From positions 486,001 through 550,000 of the forward strand of contig JBAMJR010000082.1 in NCBI GenBank assembly GCA_038501785.1: 64,000 nt of DNA, written 5' to 3'. This stretch comes from Myoxocephalus aenaeus. Taxonomy: Eukaryota > Chordata > Actinopteri > Perciformes > Cottidae. Position numbers and translations under genes: made by a program. Below are positions 1-11,976 of this stretch, in pieces (position 1 is the stretch's first letter; the number at the start of each line of letters is the position of its first letter). The notes below the pieces were generated by a model. It had not been told where the DNA came from. It searched no databases and worked only from the letters and a program-made list of their open reading frames with translations.

Positions 1-640
1 AAAACTTCATGTTAGGTTTAGGCAACACAACTTCATGTTAGGTTTAGGCAACACAACTTTATGTTAGGTTTAGGCAACAAAACTTTATGTTAGGTTTAGG
101 CAACACAACTTTATGTTAGGTTTAGGCAACACAACTTCATGTTAGGTTTAGGCAACAAAACTTCTTGTTAGGTTTAGGCAACACAACTTTGTGTTAGGTT
201 TAGGCAACACAACTTCTTGTTAGGTTTAGGCAACACAACTTTGTGTTAGGTTTAGGCAACAAAAGTTCTTGTTAGATTTAGGCAACACAACTTTGTGTTA
301 GGTTTAGGCAACACAACTTCTTGTTAGGTTTAGGCAACACAACTTCTTGTTAGGTTTAGGCAACACAACTTCATGTTAGGTTTAGGCAACACAACTTTGT
401 GTTAGGTTTAGGCAACACAACTTCTTGTTAGGTTTAGGCAACAAAACTTCTTGTTAGGTTTAGGCAACACAACTTTGTGTTAGGTTTAGGCAACACAACT
501 TCTTGTTAGGTTTAGGCAACAAAACGTCTTGTTAGGTTTAGGCAACAAAACGTCTTGTTAGGTTTAGGCAACACAACTTTGTGTTAGGTTTAGGCAAAAC
601 AACTTCTTGACTAGGTTTCGGTAACAAAACTTTTACAAAA
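1..640. repeat. 26-bp tandem satellite, about 23 copies, cut by the window start
   Basis: The unit is about 26 bp and contains GTTAGGTTTAGGCAAC followed by a variable CTTCATG, CTTTGTG or CTTCTTG stretch. Copies run in strict register from base 1 and decay after about 600. Each unit carries TTAGG and TTTAGG side by side, which resembles degenerate telomere hexamers. No coding potential is seen. The array continues outside the window to the left. Confidence 0.95.
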
Positions 641-670
641 GGTTTGTGGTTTGGGAGCTTGTTGCTTTCT

Positions 671-671
<1 letters not shown>

Positions 672-701
<30 letters not shown>

Positions 702-792
702 AAGAAGAAGAAGAAGAAGAAGAAGAAGAAGAAGAAGAAGAAGAAGAAGAAGAAGAAGAAGAAGAAGAAGAAGAAGAAGAAGAAGAAGAAGA
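672..792 (+). repeat. (AAG)n microsatellite, about 40 units
   Basis: An uninterrupted AAG trinucleotide tract of about 120 bp. Poly-Lys, poly-Arg and poly-Phe reading frames across it are artefacts of the repeat. It directly abuts a short segment (TTATTAATCCCCTTGGGG) that resembles tails of teleost retroposons; I cannot assign the class. Confidence 0.95.
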
Positions 793-2117
793 CATTGTCC
801 TTTATTAATCCCCTTGGGGAAATTGGTCTCACTTATTTGTTCACTATTACGTGGAGTTAGTATGAATTGATTTAGTGGGATATACAAATGAATGTGTATT
901 GATTTCCGTGGATATTTACGAATGGTGTTTGAGAACACTGCGCAGTGACACTCCAGACGACCCATTCCCGTTTTATAAACAACTTCCTGACAAACCGTTT
1001 GAGTAAAGTATTCTGGCGCGTTAACGTGTCCCGGACCGCTCTGAATTTATATAAAACGTAGCTCATCCAACGCTCCTGCCAAAACGTTCTTATGTAATCC
1101 CAAATTAAATCATCTCTTCCACTGTTAGTTGCAGAAAATAAGAAGTCACATTACTTCAAACGTGTATTTATACTGTTCGCCTTGTGATCGTCACGATGTG
1201 ATACATTTCCAGAGTTTCATTAAATAATTAATAAATGCCCTGAATGTACAAAAAATAACCTGGAATATTGTGTTCAATGTATTTGAACATAATATATCTG
1301 TTATGCCACGGTTTAATGAACATTTATCAAATATGATATATTTACATGTAATTTTGTAGTACGGTTATTTACTGTAATTGTACGGTATTTATCTCTTTTT
1401 TTTAAGTTGCATTGTCTATCTGAGAGCCCACCGCTAACACTGCATTTACATCTATAATAGCATACATGCAGACACCTATTGTATTTGTGACATGTGATGC
1501 AAACATGCATGCACATGTAAGTGAATCCAGACTCTCCTCTGATTACACATCTGGAGGTGGTTTGGTCGCATCTGACTGCATAATTTGAAAAACAGAACTT
1601 TTTTGGACCCGCGTACTTGCTGCAAAGCGTATTTGGCCCCACGTGATTCTATACAAACAGACGTATCTTCAGCATTACAATATCTCTCTGGCCTAATGAG
1701 TGCTGCGGTGCTGTCATTAGCTCTTACACCAGAACTGATGAATAGAAAAAACCTGGGATTTGATCCTTCAACCCTGCTGAGTAGAGTTAAATTACATTTG
1801 TAATAATACACAGACAAAAGAAAAAGAAAAGAATCTGGGCCTGGGGAGGGAGTGTGACGAAAACAATAGCAGTTACATAACCTAATAAACACAGAAATGT
1901 GAAATGGTGCTTTCTTTATGAGGTCACACTGACATGAACTAATCCACTCTGTGTAACCCGAAACATCCCTCAGTAATCGGGGAGTGGAAAAGGCCCGGGC
2001 AGACGTTTCCCACAAAGCCTTTAGGCAGGCCGTTCTTCAGCCACAGTATGTTTTAATCAATCAAGAAACCTTTTCTGGGGTCGTGTGCACCAGACGCCGG
2101 CATATTGTTTGAATCAT
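793..2117. other. Intergenic, no gene recognised
   Basis: AT-rich unique-looking DNA. Apart from the possible retroposon tail at about 793-830, I see no exon with splice sites, no RNA gene and no recognisable element. Short open frames such as the one near 1476-2015 on the minus strand have no recognisable domain and no coding-like composition. Confidence 0.5.
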
Positions 2118-3190
2118 TTCCAATGGGAGCATGGTAGTCATCGTGACATCACCCGTTGGTTTGTGGACCGCCGCTTTGAAGCCTTGAGTTTGTCGATTTT
2201 GCCGTCGCCATCTTGGAATACGGCCGTCGCCATGTTGTTGTTATTTTTGCAGCCAATGAACGGAAGTGACCATATTTGGACTGAGGAGGAGTGACGTAGA
2301 GACGCTGTATACGTGTCTGGTAGAGACCTGTCAATCACCTTGTAGCCCCGCCCTAAAGCATACCCTGCTTTATTAAATTTACTAAAGAAGACTTGAAACT
2401 AGAGATTGAGACATAAACTCATGTTTACAATGTTTACTGAGGGAATACATCAAGAGAAGTAGAGCCATTTTCTCATAGACTTCTATACAACCAGAGGAGT
2501 CGCCCCCTGGTGGTCAGTAGAGAGAATGCAGCTTTAACACATGAAGCATAGGCTTCTATACAACCAGAGGAGTCGCCCCCTGGTGGTCAGTAGGGAGAAT
2601 GCAGCTTTAACACATGAAGCATAGGCTTCTATACAACCAGATGAGTCGCCCCCAGGTGGTCAGGAGAGAGAATGCAGCTTTAACACATGAAGCAAAGACT
2701 TCTATACAACCAGAGGAGTCACCCCCTGGTGGTTTGGAGAGAGAATGCAGCTTTAACACATGAAGCATAGACTTCTATACAACCAGAGGAGTTGCCCCCT
2801 GGTGGTCAGGAGAGAGAATGCAGCTTTAACACATGAAACATATACTTCTATACAACCAGAGGAGTCGCCCCCTGGTGGTCAGTAGAGAGAATGCAGCTTT
2901 AACACATGAAGCATAGACTTCTATACAACCAGAGGAGTCGCCCCCTGGTGGCCAGGAGAGAGAATGCAGCTTTAACACATGAAGCATAGACTTCTATACA
3001 ACCAGAGGAGTCGCCCCCAGGTGGTCAGGAGAGAGAATGCAGCTTTAACACATGACGCATATACTTCTATACAACCAGAGTCGCCCCCTGGTGGTCAGGA
3101 GAGAGAATGCAGCTTTAACACATGAAGCATAGACTTCTATACAACCAGAGGAGTCGCCCCCTGGTGGTCAGTAGAGAGAATGCAAGTTTT
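2118..3190 (+). mobile_element. Dispersed repeat family copy A with 73-bp CTCF-like tandem array
   Basis: First of seven copies in this window. It begins with a conserved head (CATCGTGAC, then CACCCGTTGGTTTGTGG, GCCGTCGCCATCTTGG, GTCAATCACCTTGTAGCC) and a middle block (GAAGACTTGAAACTAGAGAT, then CATGTTTACAATGTTTACTG). About ten tandem units of roughly 73 bp follow from about 2477, each containing GAGTCGCCCCCTGGTGG. On the minus strand this reads CCACCAGGGGGCGACTC, which matches the CTCF core consensus closely. It codes for nothing. It is probably a non-autonomous DNA element, class unassigned. Confidence 0.85.
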
Positions 3191-3939
3191 AAGATACTTC
3201 ATTTGGCAGAACCAGCTATGCTACCAACGCCTTTTACCAAGAGGGCCAAAGTAAAGATGCCTGACATTTTTTAACCACAAAGGTTACATGAAAATACACA
3301 CTGTTATAAAACAATGTTCATTGTCACAATTACCTTTATTTTTCAAATGTACATTTTTCAATGTAACCAAATATAATATAATATAATACCAATTCTGCCT
3401 TTCATTCAGTCAGATCACAATGAACAAACTGTATAGAGTTAAATAACGTTGCCTCATGAACATTTTAAACAGGAGTTATGAGTAATGCAAAGTACTCTGT
3501 TATCATTAAACTTTAAAACAAGTGAATTTTGCACTTGTCTTTTACAAGATCTTTTCAGAAAAGCAATAGTTTGTGTCACATCTACAGGTTTTTCTCTGTT
3601 AATAGTGACATATGTTACCGTTCAAAACACTCAATTTCAGATTGATCAAGGAACAGAGAACTTGCTCATCACTGTTTACTGTGATGGCTGCAAGTTTTAG
3701 CTTTAAGCAGCCAATTTACAGAAATGAGCGTTCCAATTTTTTACAGGACAACAAATTAACTGGAACAGAAAATGAACACTGCTTTCTTAAAGCACATTGT
3801 GTGCTCCCGTTATAACAATCATAATTCCTGTGCGGAACAACTAGAATGGGAAAAGGGGATTAAAGAGGCTGAATTATTGTCTGCAGAAAGCACATGGTAT
3901 CATTTTACTCTGATGGAGAATAACAAACAATTCATTTTA
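3191..3939. other. Intergenic, no gene recognised
   Basis: AT-rich sequence between element A and the transposase relic. Short open frames at 3485-3815 have no recognisable domain. Part of it could be the decayed 3' end of the hAT transposase unit that reads toward it on the minus strand, but I cannot align it. Confidence 0.45.
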
Positions 3940-5020
3940 AGTGGTCAAATAGAGTTGGGTATGTGGAACCGAATCAGCATTTTCTTAGCGAATGACAGCA
4001 TTTCTGGAAACCTGCATTGGTCCGGCTGCCGGTAAAAGTCAACAAGAGAACACAGCTGGTGTTTTCCGCGGCGCTCATCGTCACACTGCAGCTCAATGAG
4101 CTCCACTGCAGCTGTGGAGGAGCATCATCAAGGTCCATGGAGAAGGGCGAAGAGAACTTCGGGACTTTTCAATAACTGCAAAGTCCCCACAGAAAGAGAT
4201 GCGATAGCTGTTGCATACCTCTTCATTTGCGCACCGATGTTGTTCTGTGGGAAACTGTCAATGACCTCTTCCAAAGCTGGGAAGTGCTCCGTTTGGGACA
4301 AGTGTCTTTGTAAAAGTTGCAGTTTGGTTGTAAAGGCCTTGATGTGAGCGTATAGCTGGCTCACCACTGCATCTTTTCCTTGAAGATTAACATTCAGATG
4401 CTTCGTTATGTCAACCAAAAAAAGCCAGATTTGCCAGCCATACAGGATCGGACAGTTCTTCCGTTGGTTGTCCCTTCTCACCCAAAAAATGTCCAATTTC
4501 CTCTTTGAGAGAGAAAAATCGCTGCAGTGCGGACCCCCGACTAGCCACCTCACATCGTTGTGATATATTACGTCACCGTATTCAGGCTGGATGTCACGCA
4601 AGAACTGCTGGAACTGTCGGTGGTATAGAGCTTTAGAGCGAATAGAATTGATTGCCTTTGTCACTGGATTCATAACATCGTCACATTTGACATGTTTGGC
4701 GCATGTTTAGTGAACAATACAGGGAAGTTTAATAGCGTTACCGGCTTCTTCGCTGACTTTATTGCAGATCAGTGTGGACAATCCACTTCGCTCACCAGCC
4801 ATGGCAGGCGCCCCATCGGTAATGATCCCAGAAACTTCACTCCATGGTAGTTTCATGTCATCAACAGCTTCACAAACAGAAACGAATAAATCGGTTGCCC
4901 TTTAAGGCTTTTTAGGTTGTAGTTGTGCAGAAATGAGTAGTTGTGCAGTGTCAGATGCATCGGTGCTTTCATCGCAGGCTAATGAGAAATAATCAAAAGC
5001 CACTCCCCCTTTTATTTACG
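3940..5020 (-). pseudogene. Decayed hAT-family transposase (Charlie / GTF2IRD2-like)
   Basis: On the minus strand the order matches hAT transposases related to the domesticated GTF2IRD2 and ZBED-type proteins: SLACDESTDASDTAQ (about 4940-4990), then IITDGAPAMAGERSGL (about 4790-4840), then CIVH and TCAKHVKCDDVMNPV, then an open stretch of about 181 codons at 4128-4673 with RSKALYHRQFQQFL and DITKHLNV. It ends in a frameshifted C-terminal piece (VELIELQCDDERR, LVDFYRQPDQC). At least two in-frame stops (one in PKKP-stop-RATDLF, one right after CIVH) and at least two frameshifts show it is dead. The N-terminal zinc finger (BED) and a clear dimerisation C-terminus were not found. Family assignment is from motif recognition only. 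Confidence 0.8.
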
Positions 5021-6635
5021 AGTATGTTCTTACTGTGCATGTTTTGTATTTTTTATTCATGGTGTCCTCCATGTTTTGAGCCAAGCGGACTTTGGGGGCG
5101 GCTTTAGAGATAGAGCGGTTCTTCTTCCAAACAGACGGATCGGTGAGGCGGAGATGTTTTTGGCGAAGACGCCTAACCTCAAGATGTGAAGGAGAAACCT
5201 TGCATGGCAGCCAGGGTGTGAATGGGTGAACGATAACAGCGCTTTGAGTGGCCGGAAAAACGAGAAAGGCGCCGTGCAAATGCAAAGTCCATTTACCATG
5301 TACAGTGTAGGACAATAACATGTATCTAAGTCAGAACAAAACAACGGTACTCGCCCACGAAACATTGACCGGCGTCTCTCTTTATGCGCTTCATCCGGAG
5401 CAAGTGCCGACATTTTTACTTCGGAGGATATTCCGTATCTCAGCAACCAGAGGAAACCAAAACCGTGCCGGCTTAAAAATAAAAATAAAGCCGCTCTCAA
5501 TCGTTCCCAGCTGGCCGTTTTTTTTGAGAGGAGAGCCAGGAGTTTTCAGCTGGCGGTGAAAAAAACTCTGATGGACACGACCCCAAACAAATAAAATATA
5601 ACAAACCAAAAGACGATGCGCTCCCCCTCTTATTCCCAAAAACATGATTAGTCTGTGATATTGTTAGGTAATCCATGTGGGTGTGTGCATTCATGTGCGA
5701 TTACAATGGCCTGTAGTCATGTTGCAATGTGAATGCCAACTGGAGACATTGTTGCTCACTGCAGGAAAAACTCACAGCCAACAGTTAAGTCACCAGGGAG
5801 GAGACGGGCGAAACTGTACTGCAATATTTCCACGAACCAGCTTTAGCCCCCCGCACTGGGGGGTGGAGGGGGGGGGGGGGGATTTCTTATCAGCCGATGA
5901 TAGGAAAGTACTAAATGCACGCTGAGCCTCGGCCAAATGAGCAGTGTCAATCAAAAGAGCGGCCTGAAATACACCGCTGTGCGTGTTCCTGTCGAGCGTT
6001 GGCCCGTGCGCGCTCTGGGCCTGCCTCATGTGTGACCCGTGATAATGATCCATCTATGCCTCACCTCCGACCCCCGCAAAACTAAACCAGGTGCAGTGCT
6101 GTGCGAGCGCAGAAGGTGGGTGGGTGGTGTGGGGTTGCGCGCATGGAGGACCCCTTGCCTCCGCTGAGTGACAGGTCTGAACTGTTCCTGGTACTGCGGG
6201 GCTGATGGAGGGGAGGCGTCCTGCTAGTTTTACTCTTCTTTCCTGCTTCTACCCAGCGGGACACGTGTCCGTCCACGTGTTCACCGTGTCCAAACTTTAC
6301 CCGGATGATCACACTGACAACCGTTACTGAGCAGGGAAGAGAAGACACCACTGGAGCAGCGTGGAGGGAATGACGGCAGCACAAACTGGAAAACAGTCCG
6401 TCATCCAGTGGGTTCTGCAGGGACAACTCAGAAGCCAGGTGGATGATCATTACCAGGGGTCAAGTGCTGGTCTCAACCTCACATGGCTGTAGACGCCTTG
6501 TCTTGTTTTACTTGTAATGTCTCAGTGCTTTTAACATCACGAACCGGGGAGACACTACATTTCTCTTTTGGGTCTCGAGCTGAAAATAATGGGGAAATCC
6601 TGCACAAGAAGAACAATGAAAAAAAAAAGAAATGG

Positions 6636-6637
<2 letters not shown>
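5021..6637. other. Intergenic, no gene recognised
   Basis: Mixed-composition DNA upstream of the transposase relic. Overlapping minus-strand open frames at 5016-5500 and 6082-6450 lack recognisable domains and are not flanked by matching splice signals. A G-run of about 13 bases lies at 5869-5881. Confidence 0.45.

Positions 6638-6706
<69 letters not shown>
6638..6706 (+). repeat. (GT)n microsatellite
   Basis: About 68 bp of pure GT, directly upstream of repeat element B. Confidence 0.97.
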
Positions 6707-6707
<1 letters not shown>

Positions 6708-6789
6708 TATTTCTACGTAGACATGTGAACATTTCTCGATGCAAAGCATGCTGCAACCTCCAAAACTGAAAAGTGAATCCAATGCTGAG

Positions 6790-7118
6790 TGTCTTAGACC
6801 TGCATTCTCTCTCCTGACCACCAGGGGGAGACTCCTCTGGTTGTATAGAAGTATATGCTTCATGTGTTAAAGCTGCATTCTCTCTCCTGACCACCAGGGG
6901 GAGACTCCTCTGGTTGTATAGAAGTATATGCTTCATGTGTTAAAGCTGCATTCTCTCAGACTCCTCTGGTTGTATAGAAGTCTATATAAATGACTCTACT
7001 TCTCTCTTGATGTATTCCCTCAGTAAACATTGTAAACATGAGTTTATGTCTCAATCTCTAGTTTCAAGTCTTCTTCAATATGTTGATGTCCATTTAGTAA
7101 ATTTTAGGGGCGGGGCTA
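6790..7118 (-). mobile_element. Dispersed repeat family copy B (short array)
   Basis: Reverse-oriented copy: two full units with CCACCAGGGGGAGACTCC (about 6818 and 6891), a truncated third unit at about 6957, then the middle block in reverse (CAGTAAACATTGTAAACATG) and GGGGCGGGGCTACAAG. It stops abruptly at the (GT)n tract at 7119, so the head part is missing. Confidence 0.85.
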
Positions 7119-7221
<103 letters not shown>

Positions 7222-7339
7222 CACCACAGGTGGAACAACCGAGCAGATCAGTTTAAAACCCGGGTTCATCAAACTAAAACCACTTGTCAGCCGGGATATC
7301 GGCTGAACCGATTGAACAAGATTCATCAGATTCCTGAAG

Positions 7340-7342
<3 letters not shown>

Positions 7343-7390
<48 letters not shown>
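7343..7390 (+). repeat. (CA)n microsatellite
   Basis: Pure CA, 48 bp. It is complementary to the (GT)n tract at 7119-7220, so the pair could form an imperfect hairpin across about 120 bp. Confidence 0.97.
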
Positions 7391-7391
<1 letters not shown>

Positions 7392-9199
7392 TCCCCAGGA
7401 TGATGAATAAAGACTTCAATGTACACCGAAATCAACAGATTCCTGGAAATACACCTCCTACTTCCGCACAGAACATTTATACGCTCCTCGACCGAACCCC
7501 AGACCTTTTCCCCCTTCCGCGTCCAACCAGACTCACTGACCTGGACTCCTCCTCGTTAAGGCCGCCTCACAGCGGAGGTCATAACACGGACAACACAGTC
7601 TCCTCTAGCAGTTGCACTTTTATAAAAATTCAATAAAAAAAAGGTTCAGCAGCAGCACTGTTATAGCTCGCACGTAATATTGAAGAACCTCTGATCTTGT
7701 TTCTAGACGCTGCCGCGTGTTGCACAACTGTAAAAACATCATGGAGAAGGAGTCTACTGGTTGTGTGTGTGTGTGTGTATGTGTGTGTCCCTTCTTTTCC
7801 AACAATGCAATGACTAGCAGAACCTGGCACAACATTATAAAAGAGGGAGAAAAGACTGTGAACGCATGTTTCTGTTGTTAAGTCATTAGTCAGTCTTTTG
7901 TTGGCCAAGAATGATCAAAGCCCAGGGGCCCTGTGTATTTACGAGGCTTTGGAAGGGTATGGTAGCCAGTTGCGAGCTTTATTTGTGCGTGTGTTTATGT
8001 GCAAATATGTTGCGTGTCCTTTCGTGTATATCTGGGTTCAGGCCCGGTGTTATCACACTGCTGTGTGGACGGATGGATTCGACTCAATGCTCCTGCAGGA
8101 TGCTGTTTTTTGTCCAACGGTTTGTGTTAGTGTTGCAGCACTGATGTCCTCTGATCCGCAGCCAGGCACTCAAACAAGAGAGTGTGTGCGTGTGTGTGTG
8201 AGTGAGTGCTTTTGAGATGTGTTTAGTTTGGACTGAGGTGTAAAGCAGCAGATTGCCAGGGAATGAAACAGTTCTATCTGGCTTGAAGAGGCCTAGTGGG
8301 GCGTCTGAAGTAACCGATCTGGGTTCAGTGGGTGGTAGTTAGTAAAGGGTTTGATCAAGGGGTCAGTTCGCTGGTCGCTGCTCCTCTGGGGAGGCTCCAA
8401 CCGTGAGATTCAGTATTTTATTCAAATGCCAAGTGCACCGAAGCCCCAACGACACGTCAACTTGTCTTTCAAGCCGATCCTCAAACAACAAACCCCTTCA
8501 TCTGCGCTCCGAACCCCAACCCCCCCCCCCCCCCTTGAGGAGCCTCCACCTCACAAAGACTTCACACAAGCTTTTTCGTCTTTTTCACTTCCCTTCGTTT
8601 TCTGCTTCCTTCTTCCCCTTCCTCTCCTACTGTCCTCTCGTCCCGCCTCTTTCCTCTCATCTCCTCACTTCTGAGCGTATGGAAATCTCATCCCTCGTGA
8701 TAAGTCGTCTGTGGGACCGTCGGCGAGCTGGACGTCCGCGTGAGAGCGGAGCGTCTGGTGCCTCCCTGGCTCCTGGTGCTGCCTTTGACGGAGCTATTTC
8801 AGAGCCGCGGTACCGGAAAACAGACACACACTCACAGGCCTGTAAATAGAGCAACGGGCTGTGATGCCCTTTGAGAAGCTGAGTGGGGAAGCTGCTCGGT
8901 GGGGATAGAGTTTCCGGATTGTTATCCAAGATAGGATCCCCTGATGAGTGTATGGAAATGAGTCAAAGAGGTAGAGGAAGGGACAGCAGAAGACAGACGA
9001 GGACGAGAGGCGACGGCAGCGGAGACAGTTTTACAATACATTTGATTAATGTCGCTTTTTTTCTGTATCTTGCTTGCCTCCTTTTTGAGATCTTGATTAT
9101 ACAAACTTGTGATGATGATCACTGGAGAGAAGAAACAAAAACATTGGTCAATTGTTCACCGCAAAGTCTCTTATGAAGGAGGCCAGAGTGGTTGCTTGG
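7391..9199. other. Intergenic, no gene recognised
   Basis: Contains a short (GT)n at about 7761-7788 and a C-run at about 8520-8534. Open frames at 8351-8929 on both strands are low-complexity (Pro/Ser-rich) and show no domain. I see no exon with convincing splice borders. Confidence 0.45.
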
Positions 9200-9453
9200 G
9201 TTGAAGTCACCCATTGATTTGTGGCATACCCTGATTCATGGTCTGTTTGACTCTAAATGACCATAATTTACTAAATGAACATCATGCTGTATTGAAGAAG
9301 ACTTGAAACTAGAGATTGAGACATAAACTCATGTTTACAATGTTTACTGAGGGAATAAATCAAGAGAGAAGTAGAGTAATATACAACAGAGGAGTCACCC
9401 CCTGGTGGTGAGTAGAGAGAATGCAGCTCTAACACATGAAGCATAGACTTCTA

Positions 9454-10945
9454 CAGTGGCGTCCCTAGGCGCCACTGTATTTAATTAGCCCCGAATATTA
9501 ATTTTCAAAAAGAAAAAACGTCATTCACCCAAAACAGCAGTGTCAGGCAGCAGACGCACTTGCAGTGTTTCCCCCACCGTTAAAATAGGGGGGCGGGGCC
9601 TATTATAACGGTGGGGGAAACACTGCAAGTGCCCCTGCTGCCTGACGCCGCTGTTTTGGGTGAATGAGTTTTTTTTTTTTACACAAGTCGTCATTTAAGT
9701 TTCTCTTTCCTATAGAACAGGTCTACACCTTCTTCTGTTATTAAACAAACTAAACGGACATATTTTATTGATCTTATCCACACACAGCTTGTCATTTCTG
9801 TCCGGAGTAGCTCTCTGAACCCGGAGCAGCTCTCCTGCTTCAGGTGAAAGAGACAAAGTTCTCGTGTCTTGTACCAACAATGAGCTGCTGGCTTCACATA
9901 TTATAAAAGTACAAAGTACACGGACATAAAACTAAGTCATTAATAAATACATGGAGAAATGCCTGTACTTTCGGGTAAATGGTTACGCCGTTAACAGGTT
10001 ACGCTTGCACATGCGCGATTCGCTTATTTTTTGGCGTTTTGCCAGAAGTCTCCGTGACGTCCTTTCTGCTGCTCGTGTCTCAAAACAGAAAACAGATCTC
10101 AACATTGAACATGAATTGTATCAAATCTACAACCCTGTTTTAAAAAGATGTGTAGAGGAAAGCAGCTCACTGCTCCACTAATACTGATGCAACCTGATGC
10201 TCACATATCTGCACTCATTCTGTTTTGTTTGGCAAAAAAAATAAAAATAGCTTATTGTTTTCCACAATGAGCTATTTAGTAGTAACTAAATATTAGTATT
10301 TTTTTTTTGCACAGATATAACTTTATTTTCATTGTTCTAAGTGATTGCAATTAAAACATTAAAAAAATTGTCTGATGGAGCAATCTGATTTACTTGAAAC
10401 TTTAAGTGATTGCAATTTTCTTTATTCTGTTATTTATAAAAGCACAGATGGAATCACAAAATGAAGTTATTTACAGAAAAAGTTTGAGAACCACTACTTT
10501 AAGTGTTTGTGTTGGTTGAGCACTATTAGCATTATTAGCATCTTATGTCTAAATATTATGTTAAAGAGTATGTTATGTTAAATAATGTTAAAGAATATGT
10601 AAAGAATAAATACATATGAGTATGTAAAGAGCATTAAATGTACAAAGTAAAACAATGTAAACACTGTACATGACAAGATGCATGGTTCATTAAACATCTC
10701 AATGTTTACTGTTGCTGAATGGTTGCTGTTGGTATGTTCAACATGATGAATGGGGCATTTCTGTGCCTGGGCTATTGAGGGAAGTTTGTGAAAATTGCTA
10801 GCCTATTTGGTATTAACTGGTAACCATGAAATGCCTCAATTCAATTCAGTCCAGAAGAGCAGGTACCTGTAGGGTATGCTTCACTCATCTGCTTCACTCT
10901 TCTGGGCTAAGCCCCAGATGTGTCAAAATCCTAGCGACGCCCCTG
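9454..10945. mobile_element. Non-autonomous or decayed hAT element with perfect 8-bp target duplication
   Basis: The ends are CAGTGGCGTCCCTAGG and, at the right end read inward, CAGGGGCGTCGCTAGG, a terminal inverted repeat of hAT type. The flanking octamer GACTTCTA occurs at 9446-9453 and 10946-10953, the 8-bp duplication expected for hAT. Length is 1,492 bp. Inside are a large palindrome (9522-9666) and AT-rich sequence. No intact transposase frame is seen; the 68-codon minus-strand frame at 9691-9897 is not recognisable. Confidence 0.9.
9522..9666. repeat. Large inverted repeat inside the hAT element
   Basis: Arms of about 68 bp (9522-9589 and 9599-9666) are near-perfect reverse complements with roughly six mismatches and a loop of about 9 G/C-rich bases. 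The arms include CAGTGTTTCCCCCACCG, which resembles the terminal repeat of a second hAT group, so this may be a nested, collapsed MITE. Confidence 0.85.
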
Positions 10946-11070
10946 GACTTCTATACAACCAGAGGAGTCGCCCCCTGGTGGTCAGGAGAGAGAATGCATC
11001 TTTAAGACACTTCGGCATTGCCTGGGTGTGCAAAGTGTTGACTGAGAGTCCCTTAGCAACACGCAGCATT

Positions 11071-11751
11071 GGCTTCTATTGACCCAGCCAATTATCAAGA
11101 GGAATTATTTCCATACTGGACACTTCTGCATCTCACAATCTAGGTCCACCTCCATCATTCAGTGTCAGCACAGGAAGTAGTATGAAAGACTGTATGTACC
11201 GAGGAACAAAGTCAGGGTGTGGAGGAGGGGTCGGTGGATTGTAGTGAAACCACAGCGGTGGCAGAAAATACTCATATGAATCTTTTGTGTAACGGTCATA
11301 AGGGTCGTTTTGGAAGCCAACAACAAATAACCAAATGCTCCATGAACTCTCCCCGAGTCTCTGAACAATGCCTATATAAAAATATATACTATACACACAC
11401 AAGGCACACACACAAGACACAGTCTGTTTTTATAATCATCGCTGTCCTTTTCCCTGCTGTGTTGCCGTCCCATAGGCCCTGGTCCAGGCTGGACTGGTCC
11501 CCCGGGGTGAGCTTATCAGCTCTCCCGCCTGGTGCATCTTATACCTCCGCCTCTGAATAGCCTCTACGAACTCTTATTGTTGTACCGCTACAACGACAAA
11601 TGCATTGGAAGTGTTGGAAGCCGCCTGGAAGTGACTTGTGTACCTGGACAGAAGCCACTTTCCACGAAGGAGAAAAGCATGTGTGCTTCCTGTTGGACTT
11701 CCAATACACATGTAGGCGTTTGTGTGTACTGTTTAGTGTGGAGGCCTCATT
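11071..11751. other. Intergenic, no gene recognised
   Basis: Unique-looking sequence between elements C and D with a short run of CACACA near 11391-11412. No exon or RNA gene was recognised. Confidence 0.45.
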
Positions 11752-11976
11752 GCATGTATGTAAGAAGTGGACGAGGTCATCGTGACGTCACCCATTGGTT
11801 TGTGGAATGCTGTTTCGAAGTTTTGAGTTTGGCGAATTTGGCTGTCGCCATCTTGGATTACGGCCGTCGCCATCTTGGTCTTTTGAAGTGACCATAATTG
11901 GAGTACGTAGAATGGATGTAGGGACAACATATACGGCTCTGGCAGCAAGCTCTCAATCACCTGGTAGCCTCTAAAT

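Larger units (their letters stand above)
9200..11070 (+). mobile_element. Dispersed repeat family copy C, split by a hAT insertion
   Basis: The left part (9200-9453) carries a shortened head and the middle block and enters the first 73-bp unit. The right part resumes at 10946 in the same unit (CTATACAACCAGAGGAGTCG) and ends with GCATCTTTAAGACACTTC, the family's tail. The interruption is exactly the hAT element at 9454-10945 plus one duplicated 8-bp target. Confidence 0.85.

Noticed and set aside
1..640. Telomere end
   Set aside because: The unit is 26 bp with imperfect TTAGG/TTTAGG words, not pure TTAGGG, and ordinary sequence follows.
611..965. Poly-Phe, poly-Leu, poly-Lys and poly-Arg open frames
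   Set aside because: They are translations of the (AAG)n repeat, with no splice sites or conserved flanks.
2477..3190. Regular 73-bp repeats considered as a CRISPR-like array
   Set aside because: The genome is eukaryotic, there are no unique spacers, and the same units recur in six other places as part of a dispersed element.
6082..6450. 122-codon minus-strand frame
   Set aside because: No recognised domain or homologous motif and no supporting neighbouring exons.
8351..8929. Possible Pro/Ser-rich protein
   Set aside because: Low complexity around a C-run, overlapping frames on both strands, no domain and no splice signals.
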